A stretch of DNA of 64,000 bases. Origin: CAZUWH01 sp964624075 (GTDB taxonomy: Bacteria; Pseudomonadota; Alphaproteobacteria; Rhodospirillales; Rhodospirillaceae). A program made the translations under genes and the position numbers. Of the stretch, positions 57,222 to 64,000 are shown piece after piece (within the stretch, counting starts at the first letter, position 1; every line of letters begins with the position of its first letter). The notes under the pieces are model-generated. The model saw nothing but the letters and a program-made list of their open reading frames with translations, did no database searches and was not told where the DNA came from. The stretch covers positions 37,643 through 101,642 of the forward strand of contig CAZUWH010000008.1 of the NCBI GenBank assembly GCA_964624075.1, written 5' to 3'.

Positions 57222-58128
57222 CGGAAGCGTGAGGAAACACTAAGGCGGGCGGTTGACCGATTCACTGGCCGTGGATGCCCATCTGGGTATGTTTCATGCT
57301 TGTATTCTCCTATTACGTTCATGGAATAAAAAAGCGTGCCCCAAAGTGATCAAGGCACACAAGCATTCGCGATTCACGTCAAGGTTCTTTCTCACGGCAG
57401 GATATAGCAATACCATGCCTTGTCAAACCAGCCTGGCCGAAAGATGTTACCCACCCCATCGCATTTCTTCGGGGAAAAGATACGAAAGCTTGTCACCTCC
57501 AGCTCGGAGCCCAGCCTTATCCCTCCAACCCTCTCGGATGCCTTGCCTGTGACTACCCTCATACTGACCACGACGCCACTCACCAGAAATGCCAGTATCG
57601 TCTCTTTCGCTGCTGTCTTCAGCTTGTTTCACTCCCCAGCCGATTGGGTGCCTCTTCTTCATGCACAATGGGGAGCTGCCATGTTTAGGACTTCTTTTCA
57701 TCTGTCTCTACGTTACACGACCACCCCACTTCTGTCATGGTAGCATCGGACGTACATTTGTGTTCGCTAACACGATTTTAGTTATATCTTGTAAGCGGAG
57801 GATTTACGCTCACGGGATCGTCGCGACCGCGACGGCGCGCCGAATAGCGCAAAAGCCAAGGGCCACGGATGCGGCCCGCCGGCGCTCGAGGGAGGTCACG
57901 ATCAGGGGCTCAAAGGTATGACGCCAGATCACGGGCATCAAGGAGGCATGTCGGGCCTTCCCGGGTCCATTCCGGCAATCCCCTTGCCAGAATGGCGGAA
58001 AATGCTTGACCACAGGCGCGGCTACCCTCACTTATCTTTCCTGTCAATGGTCTGCTTGTTTGCAGTGTAGCAGGAATGCAATGGGATTAAGATTAAAGGA
58101 TGCAAAAATGGAACGAGGTAAATGACGC
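57222..58128. other. Long intergenic region with one repeat copy
   Basis: About 900 bases without a recognised gene. The first half is AT-richer than its surroundings and has only short shadow frames on both strands. It includes repeat copy C (57822-57918). The infA promoter should lie near 58030-58110. Confidence 0.45.
57822..57918 (+). repeat. Dispersed ~95-bp repeat, copy C
   Basis: Shares GCGCAAAAGCCAAGGGCCAC, GGATGCGGCCCGCCGGCGCT and CACGATCAGGGGCTCAAAGGTAT with copies B and A. The left half of the GATC hairpin has been lost in this copy, so the strong stem of copy A is absent. Confidence 0.7.
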
Positions 58129-58347
58129 ATGGCGAAGGAAGACGTGCTCGAATTTTCCGGCACCGTGGTTGAGTTGCTGCCGAATGCGATGTTCCGGGTG
58201 AAGCTGGATAATGAGCATGAGATTCTGGCGCACACGTCAGGGAAAATGCGGAAAAACCGGATCCGGGTGCTAGCCGGGGACCGTGTGAATGTCGAGATGA
58301 CGCCCTACGATCTCACCAAGGGCCGCATCACCTTCCGCTTCAAATAG
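58129..58347 (+). CDS. infA: Translation initiation factor IF-1
   Basis: Small OB-fold protein that binds the ribosomal A site during initiation. The 72-aa sequence begins AKEDVLEFSGTVVELLPNAM and ends TPYDLTKGRITFRFK, the standard IF-1 ends, with HTSGKMRKNRIRVLAGDRV between. GAGG lies upstream of ATG 58129. It heads an infA-maf-rng group usual in this class. Confidence 0.97.
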   Translation: MAKEDVLEFSGTVVELLPNAMFRVKLDNEHEILAHTSGKMRKNRIRVLAGDRVNVEMTPYDLTKGRITFRFK

Positions 58348-58372
58348 TCCTGGCCCGCGTTGCTTGCTTCTC

Positions 58373-59014
58373 ATGAAGGAGGGGAATCTGCCCGCGTCGA
58401 AAGAGCCCCGGCGGTTGCCGTTTGTTCTAGCGTCGGCATCGCCGCGGCGGTTGGCGTTATTGCGCCAGATTGCCGTTGCTCCCCTCTGCGTTGACCCTGC
58501 CGACCTTGACGAGCGGCCCTGGCGGAGTGAACGGCCGGTGGCGTGCGCGGCGCGTCTTGCGTGTGATAAAGCCGCGACGGTAGCTAGGCGTCATCCCGGC
58601 TTTCACGTGCTTGCCGCCGACACGGTGGTAGCGTGTGGTCGTCGTATTCTGCCCAAGGCAGAAACCGCAGCCGAAGCGGAGCGATGCCTTGCGCTTCTCG
58701 CTGGCCGTCGGCATCGGGTGTTGGGAGGGGTGTGCCTGCGCACGCCGGAGGGGCGGTCGATTGTACGCGTTGTCACCACGATCATTGCCTTCAAACCCCT
58801 TGATGGCCTTGAACGTCTTGCCTATCTGGCGACGAACGAGTGGCAGGCCAAGGCCGGCGGCTATGCCATTCAGGGCCGGGCGGCAACGTTTGTGCGCTTT
58901 CTCAGCGGTTCCTATTCCAATGTCGTGGGCCTGCCCCTCTACGAGACCGCCGCCCTTCTGCAAGGGGCCGGTCTCCTGAAGCCTGGCGTGCTGGAAGAAG
59001 GAAGCGGCCGGTGA
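58373..59014 (+). CDS. maf: Nucleoside triphosphate pyrophosphatase (Maf family)
   Basis: House-cleaning enzyme that hydrolyses non-canonical nucleotides. Motifs: FVLASASPRRLALLRQI near the start, DKAATVARRHPGFHVLAADT with VVA, RRHRVLGGVC, and EWQAKAGGYAIQGRAATFVR. The YAIQG motif and SGSYSNVVGLPLYET are diagnostic. Start ATG 58373 is preferred over ATG 58364. Its stop overlaps the GTG start of the RNase gene, so they are coupled. Subfamily (Maf or YceF) not resolved. Confidence 0.93.
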   Translation: MKEGNLPASKEPRRLPFVLASASPRRLALLRQIAVAPLCVDPADLDERPWRSERPVACAARLACDKAATVARRHPGFHVLAADTVVACGRRILPKAETAAEAERCLALLAGRRHRVLGGVCLRTPEGRSIVRVVTTIIAFKPLDGLERLAYLATNEWQAKAGGYAIQGRAATFVRFLSGSYSNVVGLPLYETAALLQGAGLLKPGVLEEGSGR

Positions 59015-60447
59015 ACCTACCGGCGCGGGGAACCGATCTTCTGATCGTGGCCTCGCGCACGCCGGGAGAAGTTCGCTATGCCCTGCGCCAGAGAGGTTGT
59101 ACCACCGACGTGGTGATCATGCGCGATGGGGGGCACCCTTACGGATCGATCCATCTGGGCCGGGTGGTGGAGATGTTGTCCGGAGGGGCGGCGCTGGTTG
59201 ATATCGGTGGCGCTCGGCCCGGCTTTCTTCCCTTTGAGACCCCTTCCGCCGCCATGCTTGCTGCGGCGCCTGGCGCGCCGTCCGTAGGGTCCACACTTCT
59301 GGTGCAGGTCGCACAGGAAGAACGGACCGGCAAGGGGGCCAAGCTGTCTCGGCACATAAGGCTGGCCGGAGTGTTGACGGTCCTATCACCGTTGCGGGCA
59401 GGGGTAGCCGTTTCACGCTACCTCACCAGCGAGAACGAGCGTCAGCGACTGGTGGCGATGGTACGGCCTTGGCTGACAGCAGCAGAGGGCGTGGTCATCC
59501 GCCGTCAGGCGGCCGGAACCACCCCGCTTCTGTTGCGGGCCGAGATCGATTCCTTGCGGCAGCGGTGGCAAACCTTTCGTGCCGTTGCCGAGTCGTCGTC
59601 GCCGCCGACCTGTCTTGATGCTGGCGTTGATCCTCTGGCCGAATTGTTCGAGCGTGCCCTGGCGCATGGCGATGGGGGATCCCACGCGATCACAATCGTG
59701 TGTGATGCGGCCATGTTGCTTGCCCGCGCCCGTGCCTTGAGCCAACAGCTGGAACATGCCGCAACGGTTCGGCTGGACCTGGCATCCGGCTTGGCCTCGG
59801 GAGTTCTGTTCCAGGACATTGAGGACGATATCGCGGCGGCACTGGAGCGCGAGGTTCCTCTGGCCGGTGGTGGGCGGCTGTGCATCGAATCCACCGCGGC
59901 TCTTACGGCCATCGATATCGACACGGCCGCGGCAGGTCTGGGAGCGGCTGATGCCGTCAACCAGGCCGCCGTTGCCGCTATTGCCTGGCAGATGCGCTTG
60001 CGCAATCTGTCCGGCGCACTGGTGGTGGACTTCATTAGGCGACGTGCAGGCGAGCGCCTGCATCGAGTCGTTGCCGCCCTGCGTAGCGCCGTGGCAGGCG
60101 ATCCGTTGCCGGTGCGAGTCAGCGGGCCATCGCCTTCAGGGCTGGTGGAAATGATTCGCGACCGTCGCCGTGCTCCGTTGGCCGACCTGCTACAGCAGAA
60201 TTACCTGTGTTGCAGCGGGACCCCGATGACGGTCGGTCTGTCGGCCTTGCGTCTGGTGTTGCGGGAAGCGACAGCCCAGCGTTGCGCCGGTCTTGGACTG
60301 GAGGTGGCTCCTGTCGTGGCGGAGGTTCTGGCGGGTCCGCTGGCAGCGGCGGTGACCGAAACCGAGGGATATCTAGGGCATCGACTGGTCATCCGGACTA
60401 GTCCGGTGCGCAGGGCGGACGATGTGGCGGTCATTGTGCCGTCATAG
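59011..60447 (+). CDS. rng: Ribonuclease E/G family protein (RNase G-like)
   Basis: Endonuclease that processes rRNA and mRNA 5' ends. The 478-aa protein lacks the long RNase E scaffold. An S1 domain is at residues 30-110 (GSIHLGRVVEMLSGGAALVD and GFLPFETP). The active site lies in LCIESTAALTAIDIDTAAAG, with the second Asp in ALVVDFIRRRAGERLHRVVA. GTG 59011 overlaps the maf stop. The zinc-link CPxC motif after the active site is replaced by NYLCCSGTPMTVGLSALRLV (a single pair of adjacent cysteines), which is a divergence from RNase E. Confidence 0.92.
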   Translation: MNLPARGTDLLIVASRTPGEVRYALRQRGCTTDVVIMRDGGHPYGSIHLGRVVEMLSGGAALVDIGGARPGFLPFETPSAAMLAAAPGAPSVGSTLLVQVAQEERTGKGAKLSRHIRLAGVLTVLSPLRAGVAVSRYLTSENERQRLVAMVRPWLTAAEGVVIRRQAAGTTPLLLRAEIDSLRQRWQTFRAVAESSSPPTCLDAGVDPLAELFERALAHGDGGSHAITIVCDAAMLLARARALSQQLEHAATVRLDLASGLASGVLFQDIEDDIAAALEREVPLAGGGRLCIESTAALTAIDIDTAAAGLGAADAVNQAAVAAIAWQMRLRNLSGALVVDFIRRRAGERLHRVVAALRSAVAGDPLPVRVSGPSPSGLVEMIRDRRRAPLADLLQQNYLCCSGTPMTVGLSALRLVLREATAQRCAGLGLEVAPVVAEVLAGPLAAAVTETEGYLGHRLVIRTSPVRRADDVAVIVPS

Positions 60448-60539
60448 GGTCGTCTTGCCTCTTCCGGCACCGGAACACTGTTCTGCAATGGATTGGTTGC
60501 ATCATCGAGCAGAGATTCTAATGATACCGACCGGAAGAA

Positions 60540-61350
60540 CTCATAACCCGTTTGCCCGGAAGGGCGGGATGCGCGCTCTGGCGTGCGGATGAGGCTGTTC
60601 CAGGCATCACGGCAGGGGTCAAGGATCGCCTCGACGATATTCCGGCGGCGGGGGGAGGGGACGTTTCCTCTCAAGAATTCCCAGATATTCCCGGCTTAGT
60701 TCAGTTCCGGGGCAGAGGGTGGCAGGGGCAAGCGGAGTGATGTTGTCGGGGACCATCAGACGGTTGCCATCCTGGTGCCGGCCCGCGCCATCGAGAACGG
60801 CAATGACATGAGCCGCCGGTGGCGCGCGCGGCCGATCCTCGGCCAGAGGCAGGCTCATGAGTTCGGCGTTGACAGTAGGCAGCACCAAAGCGGCGCCGGT
60901 TCCCCTTTTGGGACAGACGGCACCGGAGAGATAGACCCATTGATGGCGCGTTGATCGTGGGGCGTGGGCGGACACGCCCCCCGGCGCGCCCACAGCCTGG
61001 GCAAGGTTCCCTGCGGGCCTACTCTTGCCTCCTTCTGGAACCGGATTTCCAGAGGCTTGCCTGTTGCCGCGGCCAGAAGGGTGTTTTCTCCCAGGTCAGC
61101 GAAGTTTTTTTGCAATCCTTCTAAGCGTCGATATCTTTTTTCAGGTGATACGGACGGGGTGTCAGCCACGCGAAACGCAGTGTCTTCAACAGCATACCGA
61201 CGGTGCGTTCGGCCATCGCAATCCTGGAAAGTTCCGCCTCTTGCCCGGCCGTAAGCAGCCGTCGCCAGCCCGGCCGTTTGCGATCCGAAAGCCCGGCAGG
61301 ACCTTCGGCATTGTCGCGATGCACCCAGTCCCGCGCAATGTCTGCCAATC
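60540..61350 (-). mobile_element. IS630-family transposase remnant
   Basis: Insertion sequence relic. On the minus strand, N-terminal helix-turn-helix pieces (WVHRDNAEGPAGLSDRKRPG, RTVGMLLKTLRFAWLTPRPY) precede the catalytic part (LQKNFADLGENTLLAAATGK, EIRFQKEARVGPQGTLPRLW), then QWVYLSGAVCPKRGTGAALV, VIAVLDGAGRHQDGNRLMVP (second Asp, then NITPLAPATLCPGTELS) and DAWNSLIRTPER. They lie in several frames with substitutions, so it is inactive. No terminal inverted repeats or target duplication were found by eye. It lies directly after rng, where yacG is common in relatives. Confidence 0.85.
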
Positions 61351-61382
61351 CATGCCGCCCCTTCGTGCCGGCCCGGCTACCT

Positions 61383-61840
61383 TTTCACGGAGCGATTCAC
61401 GTCCGACCTGCCCACCGTTACCAGCGTCGAAGCCCTATCCGGCAACCGCCTGCGCCTCTGTTGGCGCGATGGCGGCGAAGGCGCGGTCGACATGACTGGC
61501 GTGATCGCTGATTTTCCACCCTTTGGCCCCCCCCTTGCCGATCCGGGGACATTCGCTCTGGTCTCCGTTGTCGGCCATGGCCGTGGCATTGCCTGAAACT
61601 GTGGGCTCGACTACAGTGCCGACAGTCTGGCCCACCTGGTCGAAGACCAACGCGATCGGAACGGTGAGGATATTTGCTCGCTAGCAGGAACGAATGGCAC
61701 TGAGCAACCAGGAGGCCGCCGACCTGCTGGGAATCGGCCTGACGACATATTAGGGATACCGCGCCCCGCGGCATCTGCCGGTACAGGTGATAATCCGCCT
61801 GCCGTGCTATGGAGCTGGATTGCGTCCTGCTCCAGGCTCG
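61383..61840 (+). pseudogene. DUF2442 protein with HTH tail, degraded
   Basis: Remnant of a small protein with a DUF2442 domain (DLPTVTSVEALSGNRLRLCW, DMTGVIADFPPFGPPLADPG), then a TGA in place of the expected Trp or Gly, then LDYSADSLAHLVEDQRDRNG. A helix-turn-helix tail follows in another frame (LSNQEAADLLGIGLTTY, then TAG). Such proteins are often paired with DUF4160 proteins in toxin-antitoxin-like loci. The start is missing and it is broken at two or more points. Confidence 0.6.
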
Positions 61841-62119
61841 CTTTCACCCCCGCCGAACCGGCCACCCGTGCAAATTTGTGGCTGGTAGTCAGTGATTGGT
61901 GGCTGGTTACTGACCACTTACAAATATTGTTAGTTGTGTGACTTCCTCGAAAATACAATGAAGTTTTACGCCGCAGTCCCCCGCATTGCTACCTCGATGC
62001 GCAGACCAAGCCAGTGCATCATCGATACCCCCGTCTTTGGAGTCAAGGAAGCCGATTTCATGTCCAGACAGTAAATCTTGCCTACCGCCGATTCATCTGG
62101 TAGACAATAAATGTAACGC
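61841..62119. other. Short region without a gene
   Basis: Contains the phrase GTGGCTGGTAGTCAGTGATT and GGTGGCTGGTTACTGACCACT (61877-61917), a partial tandem duplication. A similar phrase recurs at 62698-62749 (GTGGCTGGTGGGCCAGTGGG ... AACCAGCCACCAGCCAC). The two flank the brnTA remnant. Confidence 0.4.
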
Positions 62120-62401
62120 ATGGAGATGCAGCCTGAATAGGATGAGCAGAAGGCAGAAAGCAACCTTGCCAAGCATGGCGTATCTTTCTAGGCCGCTCAT
62201 GCCTTCAACTTCACTACCGCCCTGGTCGTGGTGGACGACTGCCAAGACTACGGCGAAACCAGCAAGGTTGACCTTTGGTTCATCGGCCACCGCCTGCATT
62301 CTCTGGTCTACGCCGAGCGCGGCGATGCCCTCCGCGTCATCAGCTTGCGCAAGGCCAACAAACGGGAGGTGAAAGCCTATGCCGAAAGCCTTGGAGCCTG
62401 A
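62120..62401 (+). pseudogene. brnT: BrnT-type toxin with two in-frame TAG stops
   Basis: BrnT is a type II RNase toxin of about 93 residues. The frame from ATG 62120 spans exactly 93 codons and reads ESNLAKHGVSF early, then FNFTTALVVVDDCQDYGETS, VDLWFIGHRLHSLVYAERGD and RVISLRKANKREVKAYAE. TAG codons sit at 62138-62140 and 62189-62191, so no toxin can be made from this start. It overlaps brnA by 23 bases, the usual arrangement. Confidence 0.8.
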
Positions 62402-62689
62402 CTGGGAGGTGGCCTGCCGCCTTGCTCTGCATAATCTGGCCAAAACAATCACCGAGGGTGAGGACGCGGCCACCACCTGCGCGGCGGAGGAGGATCCTGA
62501 CGCCCTGCCGGCGGCCGATTTGTTCCGCAGGAAGCGCGGACGGTCTTTTGCCGCGTCCACTAAGGAAAAGGGTTCCCTGCGGCTGGATCGGGACGTGATT
62601 GCCGCCATGCGTGCTAGCGGTCCCGGCGCTGGCAGACGCGGATCAATGAAGCCCTGCGTAAGCACTTCGTGGACATGGAGACTCCCTGA
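62379..62689 (+). pseudogene. brnA: BrnA-type antitoxin, frameshifted near its end
   Basis: BrnA neutralises BrnT and represses the operon through a ribbon-helix-helix. PKALEPDWEVACRLALHNLA is followed by an acidic linker and GSLRLDRDVIAAMRASGPG. The frame should continue WQTRINEALRKHFVDMETP to TGA 62687-62689, but one extra base near 62630 throws it off and the actual frame runs to 62720. So the C-terminal DNA-binding helix is lost. Confidence 0.78.
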
Positions 62690-62756
62690 CGTGCTTTGTG
62701 GCTGGTGGGCCAGTGGGTAGTGGTCAATAACCAGCCACCAGCCACGAGTGGAAAGG

Positions 62757-62992
62757 GGAGAGGCGGGTCGTGGGCTGGCCTCCTTGGGCATGGCATCCCA
62801 GGTCTGGCCTTTGAAGAAGCGCCCAGGGTACGGAGCGAGCTTGAATCCGGTCTCGCAGCCGGCGGTGCCCATTGCCTGAAGGCAGTGCGCCATCACCACG
62901 GCATGGCAGTGCTTGCAGCCCGGCGGAATTTTTATACAGCCCATTGTCGGGTTCCAAGTTTGTTCGGTCCATATGGCCCTAGACGTGACCAT
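62757..62992 (-). pseudogene. DUF5131 (phage Gp37/Gp68-like) protein fragment
   Basis: N-terminal fragment of a phage-linked family with a radical-SAM-like cysteine motif. It reads IWTEQTWNPTMGCIKIPPGC followed by KHCHAVVMAHCLQAMG, against the usual GCTKISPGCKHCYAE. The Tyr after the last Cys is His here. Similarity ends near GQTWDAMPKEASPRP, where GTGGCTGG-type repeat sequence begins. Only about 75 residues remain of a family usually more than 200 long. Confidence 0.7.
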
Positions 62993-63050
62993 ATCGGCCT
63001 ATATACCATCTATAGGTGTAGTTTTTTCTCGGAAGTGCACGTCTCTTTCA

Positions 63051-63254
63051 TCAATGATGGTTTTTCTTCACAATCCCCCGCTCCCCCCCCCCCCCCCCCC
63101 CCCCCCATGGCGCAGCCTCTGGCCACGTCGCCACCCCGCCCAGGGCGGCGATGATGTCCGATGCCAGCTCCCGCAATTCCTCTGGCGTCGCCAGCATGGC
63201 ATAGGTGTTGCCGCCGTGGTGGAGCGGCACTGATACACATTTTTCGCTTGACAT
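63051..63254 (-). CDS. Small hypothetical protein ending in a poly-Gly tract
   Basis: A 67-codon frame from ATG 63254 reads SEKCVSVPLHHGGNTYAMLA and TPEELRELASDIIAALGGVA, then TWPEAAPW and a run of Gly encoded by the 24-base G tract, ending ERGIVKKNHH. It is divergent from the hicAB remnant and shares its promoter region. The end of the protein depends on tract length. I do not recognise the family. Confidence 0.4.
   Translation of the reverse strand: MSSEKCVSVPLHHGGNTYAMLATPEELRELASDIIAALGGVATWPEAAPWGGGGGGGERGIVKKNHH
63083..63106. repeat. 24-base poly-C tract
   Basis: Twenty-four consecutive C on the plus strand, flanked by GCT and ATGG. It is by far the longest homopolymer in the window; the next are ten-base tracts at 48754-48763 (G) and 63834-63843 (C). 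It lies inside the small minus-strand frame. It may be a slippage hotspot or an assembly artefact. Confidence 0.85.
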
Positions 63255-63276
63255 AGTATGTATCAATGTGTATCGT
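63248..63276 (+). promoter_or_regulatory. Promoter and operator candidate for hicAB
   Basis: TTGACA (63248-63253), a 17-base spacer and TATCGT (63271-63276) make a near-consensus vegetative promoter 25 bases before the hicA start. An inverted repeat GATACACA (63232-63239) and TGTGTATC brackets it, as expected for autoregulation by HicB. Confidence 0.55.
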
Positions 63277-63300
63277 ATTCCTGATGAGGGAGGGGGACTG

Positions 63301-63430
63301 ATGATCAGCAGCCGGGAAGTGATCCCAAAAATCTAGGCCGACGGCTGGTACAAGGCCGGCCAGACCCGGCGATCATGTGCACTTCAAGCACTCGACCAAG
63401 CCCGGCAAGGCGACGGAGTCACAGTCATAA
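63301..63430 (+). pseudogene. hicA: HicA-type toxin fragment
   Basis: HicA is a small double-stranded-RNA-binding-fold mRNA interferase. After GAGGGAGGGGG, ATG 63301 reads ISSREVIPKI, then TAG, then ADGWYKAG. In another frame RGDHVHFKHSTKPGKATES follows, the catalytic-His region (GDHxxFKHP). The C-terminal half (PHPKKDIPIGTL-type) is missing, apparently deleted up to hicB. One stop, one frameshift and one deletion. Confidence 0.72.
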
Positions 63431-63799
63431 AGCGCTATTATCCCGCCGTCATCGGCAAGGACGGAGGCCGCTACGGCATCACTTTCCCGGATTTTCCCGA
63501 TTGCGTGTCCGTAGGCAATACAGCCGAGGAGGCTTTCCGCAACGGCACTGAGGCTCTTTCGGGCCATATGGCGCTGATGGTCGAAGACGGCGGCCTGATT
63601 CCTACCCCTTCCTCTCTAGAACAGGTGACATGGGAACCTGATGAGAACGTGGCGTGCGTCACCTTGATGCGCGTGGTGCTGCCTGGCCGTCCGAAGCGCA
63701 TCAACATCACGATGGACGAAGCCATTGATTGCCGAGATCAATTCCATCACCGACAATCGTAGCGGCTTTCTGGCGTCGGTAGCCCGCCGCCGGGCGTAG
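63420..63799 (+). pseudogene. hicB: HicB-type antitoxin, no start codon and frameshifted
   Basis: HicB neutralises HicA. The body is well preserved: KRYYPAVIGKDGGRYGITFP, then DFPDCVSVGNTAEEAFRNGT, SGHMALMVEDGGLIPTPSSL and LPGRPKRINITMDE. No ATG or GTG with a Shine-Dalgarno precedes it, because a deletion has joined it to hicA. A shift near 63723 displaces the DNA-binding end LIAEINSITDNRSGFLASVA and RRRA, which ends at TAG 63797-63799. Confidence 0.75.
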
Positions 63800-64000
63800 C
63801 GACACGAAAAGTTCAGCGAGCGCCACCTGCATGCCCCCCCCCCGGCAGTGAGGTCGGCAGGACTGCTATACGCATGCGGCGCGATCTTCGGGGGGGCAGG
63901 TTATGGCGGGGCCCCTTGTCCCCTTGTGGATTGCCGGTGGTGGGTTTTTTGGTTCCTCGACGTTTCAAGTGGATTTGAAGAGTTGGCCGAACGGGGCGGC
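63800..64000. other. Window edge without a recognised gene
   Basis: Contains a ten-base C tract (63834-63843) and GC-rich sequence. No gene is identified in the last 200 bases. Confidence 0.4.

Noticed and set aside
60540..64000. An active phage or integrative element
   Set aside because: No integrase, structural phage gene or attachment site is seen and every mobile-type gene here is broken.

Overview
The window reads as a chromosomal segment of an alphaproteobacterium, most likely in or near the Rhodospirillales. This rests on gene neighbourhoods and protein style (Hsp20-DUF1150, sufBCDSUTA behind an Rrf2 regulator, kdsD-lptC-lptA-lptB-rpoN-hpf-ptsN, infA-maf-rng), not on a database search. 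The striking feature is how clearly the genes fall into two groups: long, intact housekeeping genes, and a large set of recognisable but broken accessory genes. That pattern suggests a lineage that changed lifestyle and is losing genes, for example a host-associated or otherwise specialised descendant of a free-living, motile ancestor.

Layout. 0-4 kb (minus strand): hsp20 with DUF1150, a shattered heavy-metal P-type ATPase, and a YtxH-like small protein with a frameshift in a G8 tract. 3.8-6.9 kb: feoA-feoB intact behind a Fur-box candidate, feoC frameshifted. 7-12.5 kb: a row of pseudogenes (DmeF cation efflux, HtrA protease, NrtA-like nitrate-binding protein, NasT antiterminator, Sir2 deacylase). 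12.8-14.2 kb: a low-molecular-weight phosphatase and fructosamine-kinase pair. 15.5-22.4 kb: a complete SUF iron-sulfur operon with its regulator and a palindromic operator candidate. 22.6-29.9 kb: cobU/cobP, an NlpD/DipM-type LysM-M23 lipoprotein, ornithine decarboxylase behind a long structured leader, a dead cheZ, tldD and a uracil-DNA glycosylase homologue. 31-43.3 kb: a GGDEF gene with an amber stop, a polyprenyl synthase, a methyltransferase reading in frame into kdsD, lptC-lptA-lptB, a double-frameshifted rpoN, hpf, ptsN, dapB, cysQ, miaA. 43.6 kb: an orphan amino-acid-binding protein. 44.9-51.5 kb: an entire chemotaxis operon, every recognised gene of which is broken. 52-60.4 kb: sodB with an in-frame upstream Tat-type signal, gph, a heparinase II/III-family protein, a glycosyltransferase, and infA-maf-rng. 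60.5-64 kb: a graveyard of an IS630 transposase, a DUF2442 protein, BrnTA and HicAB toxin-antitoxin pairs and a DUF5131 fragment.

How the genes fit together. Iron uptake (Feo), Fe-S assembly (SUF), iron superoxide dismutase, LPS transport, Kdo supply, RNA processing and translation are retained. Motility control (CheA, CheW, CheB, CheR, MCP, CheZ), nitrogen control (sigma-54, NasT, NrtA), metal efflux and the mobile or toxin-antitoxin genes are lost. Two families of intergenic repeats fill the gaps: a ~95-bp dispersed element with a strong hairpin (three copies), and GA/CT-rich palindromes, one group bounded by a 19-bp inverted repeat like a MITE. No rRNA, tRNA or CRISPR array was recognised.
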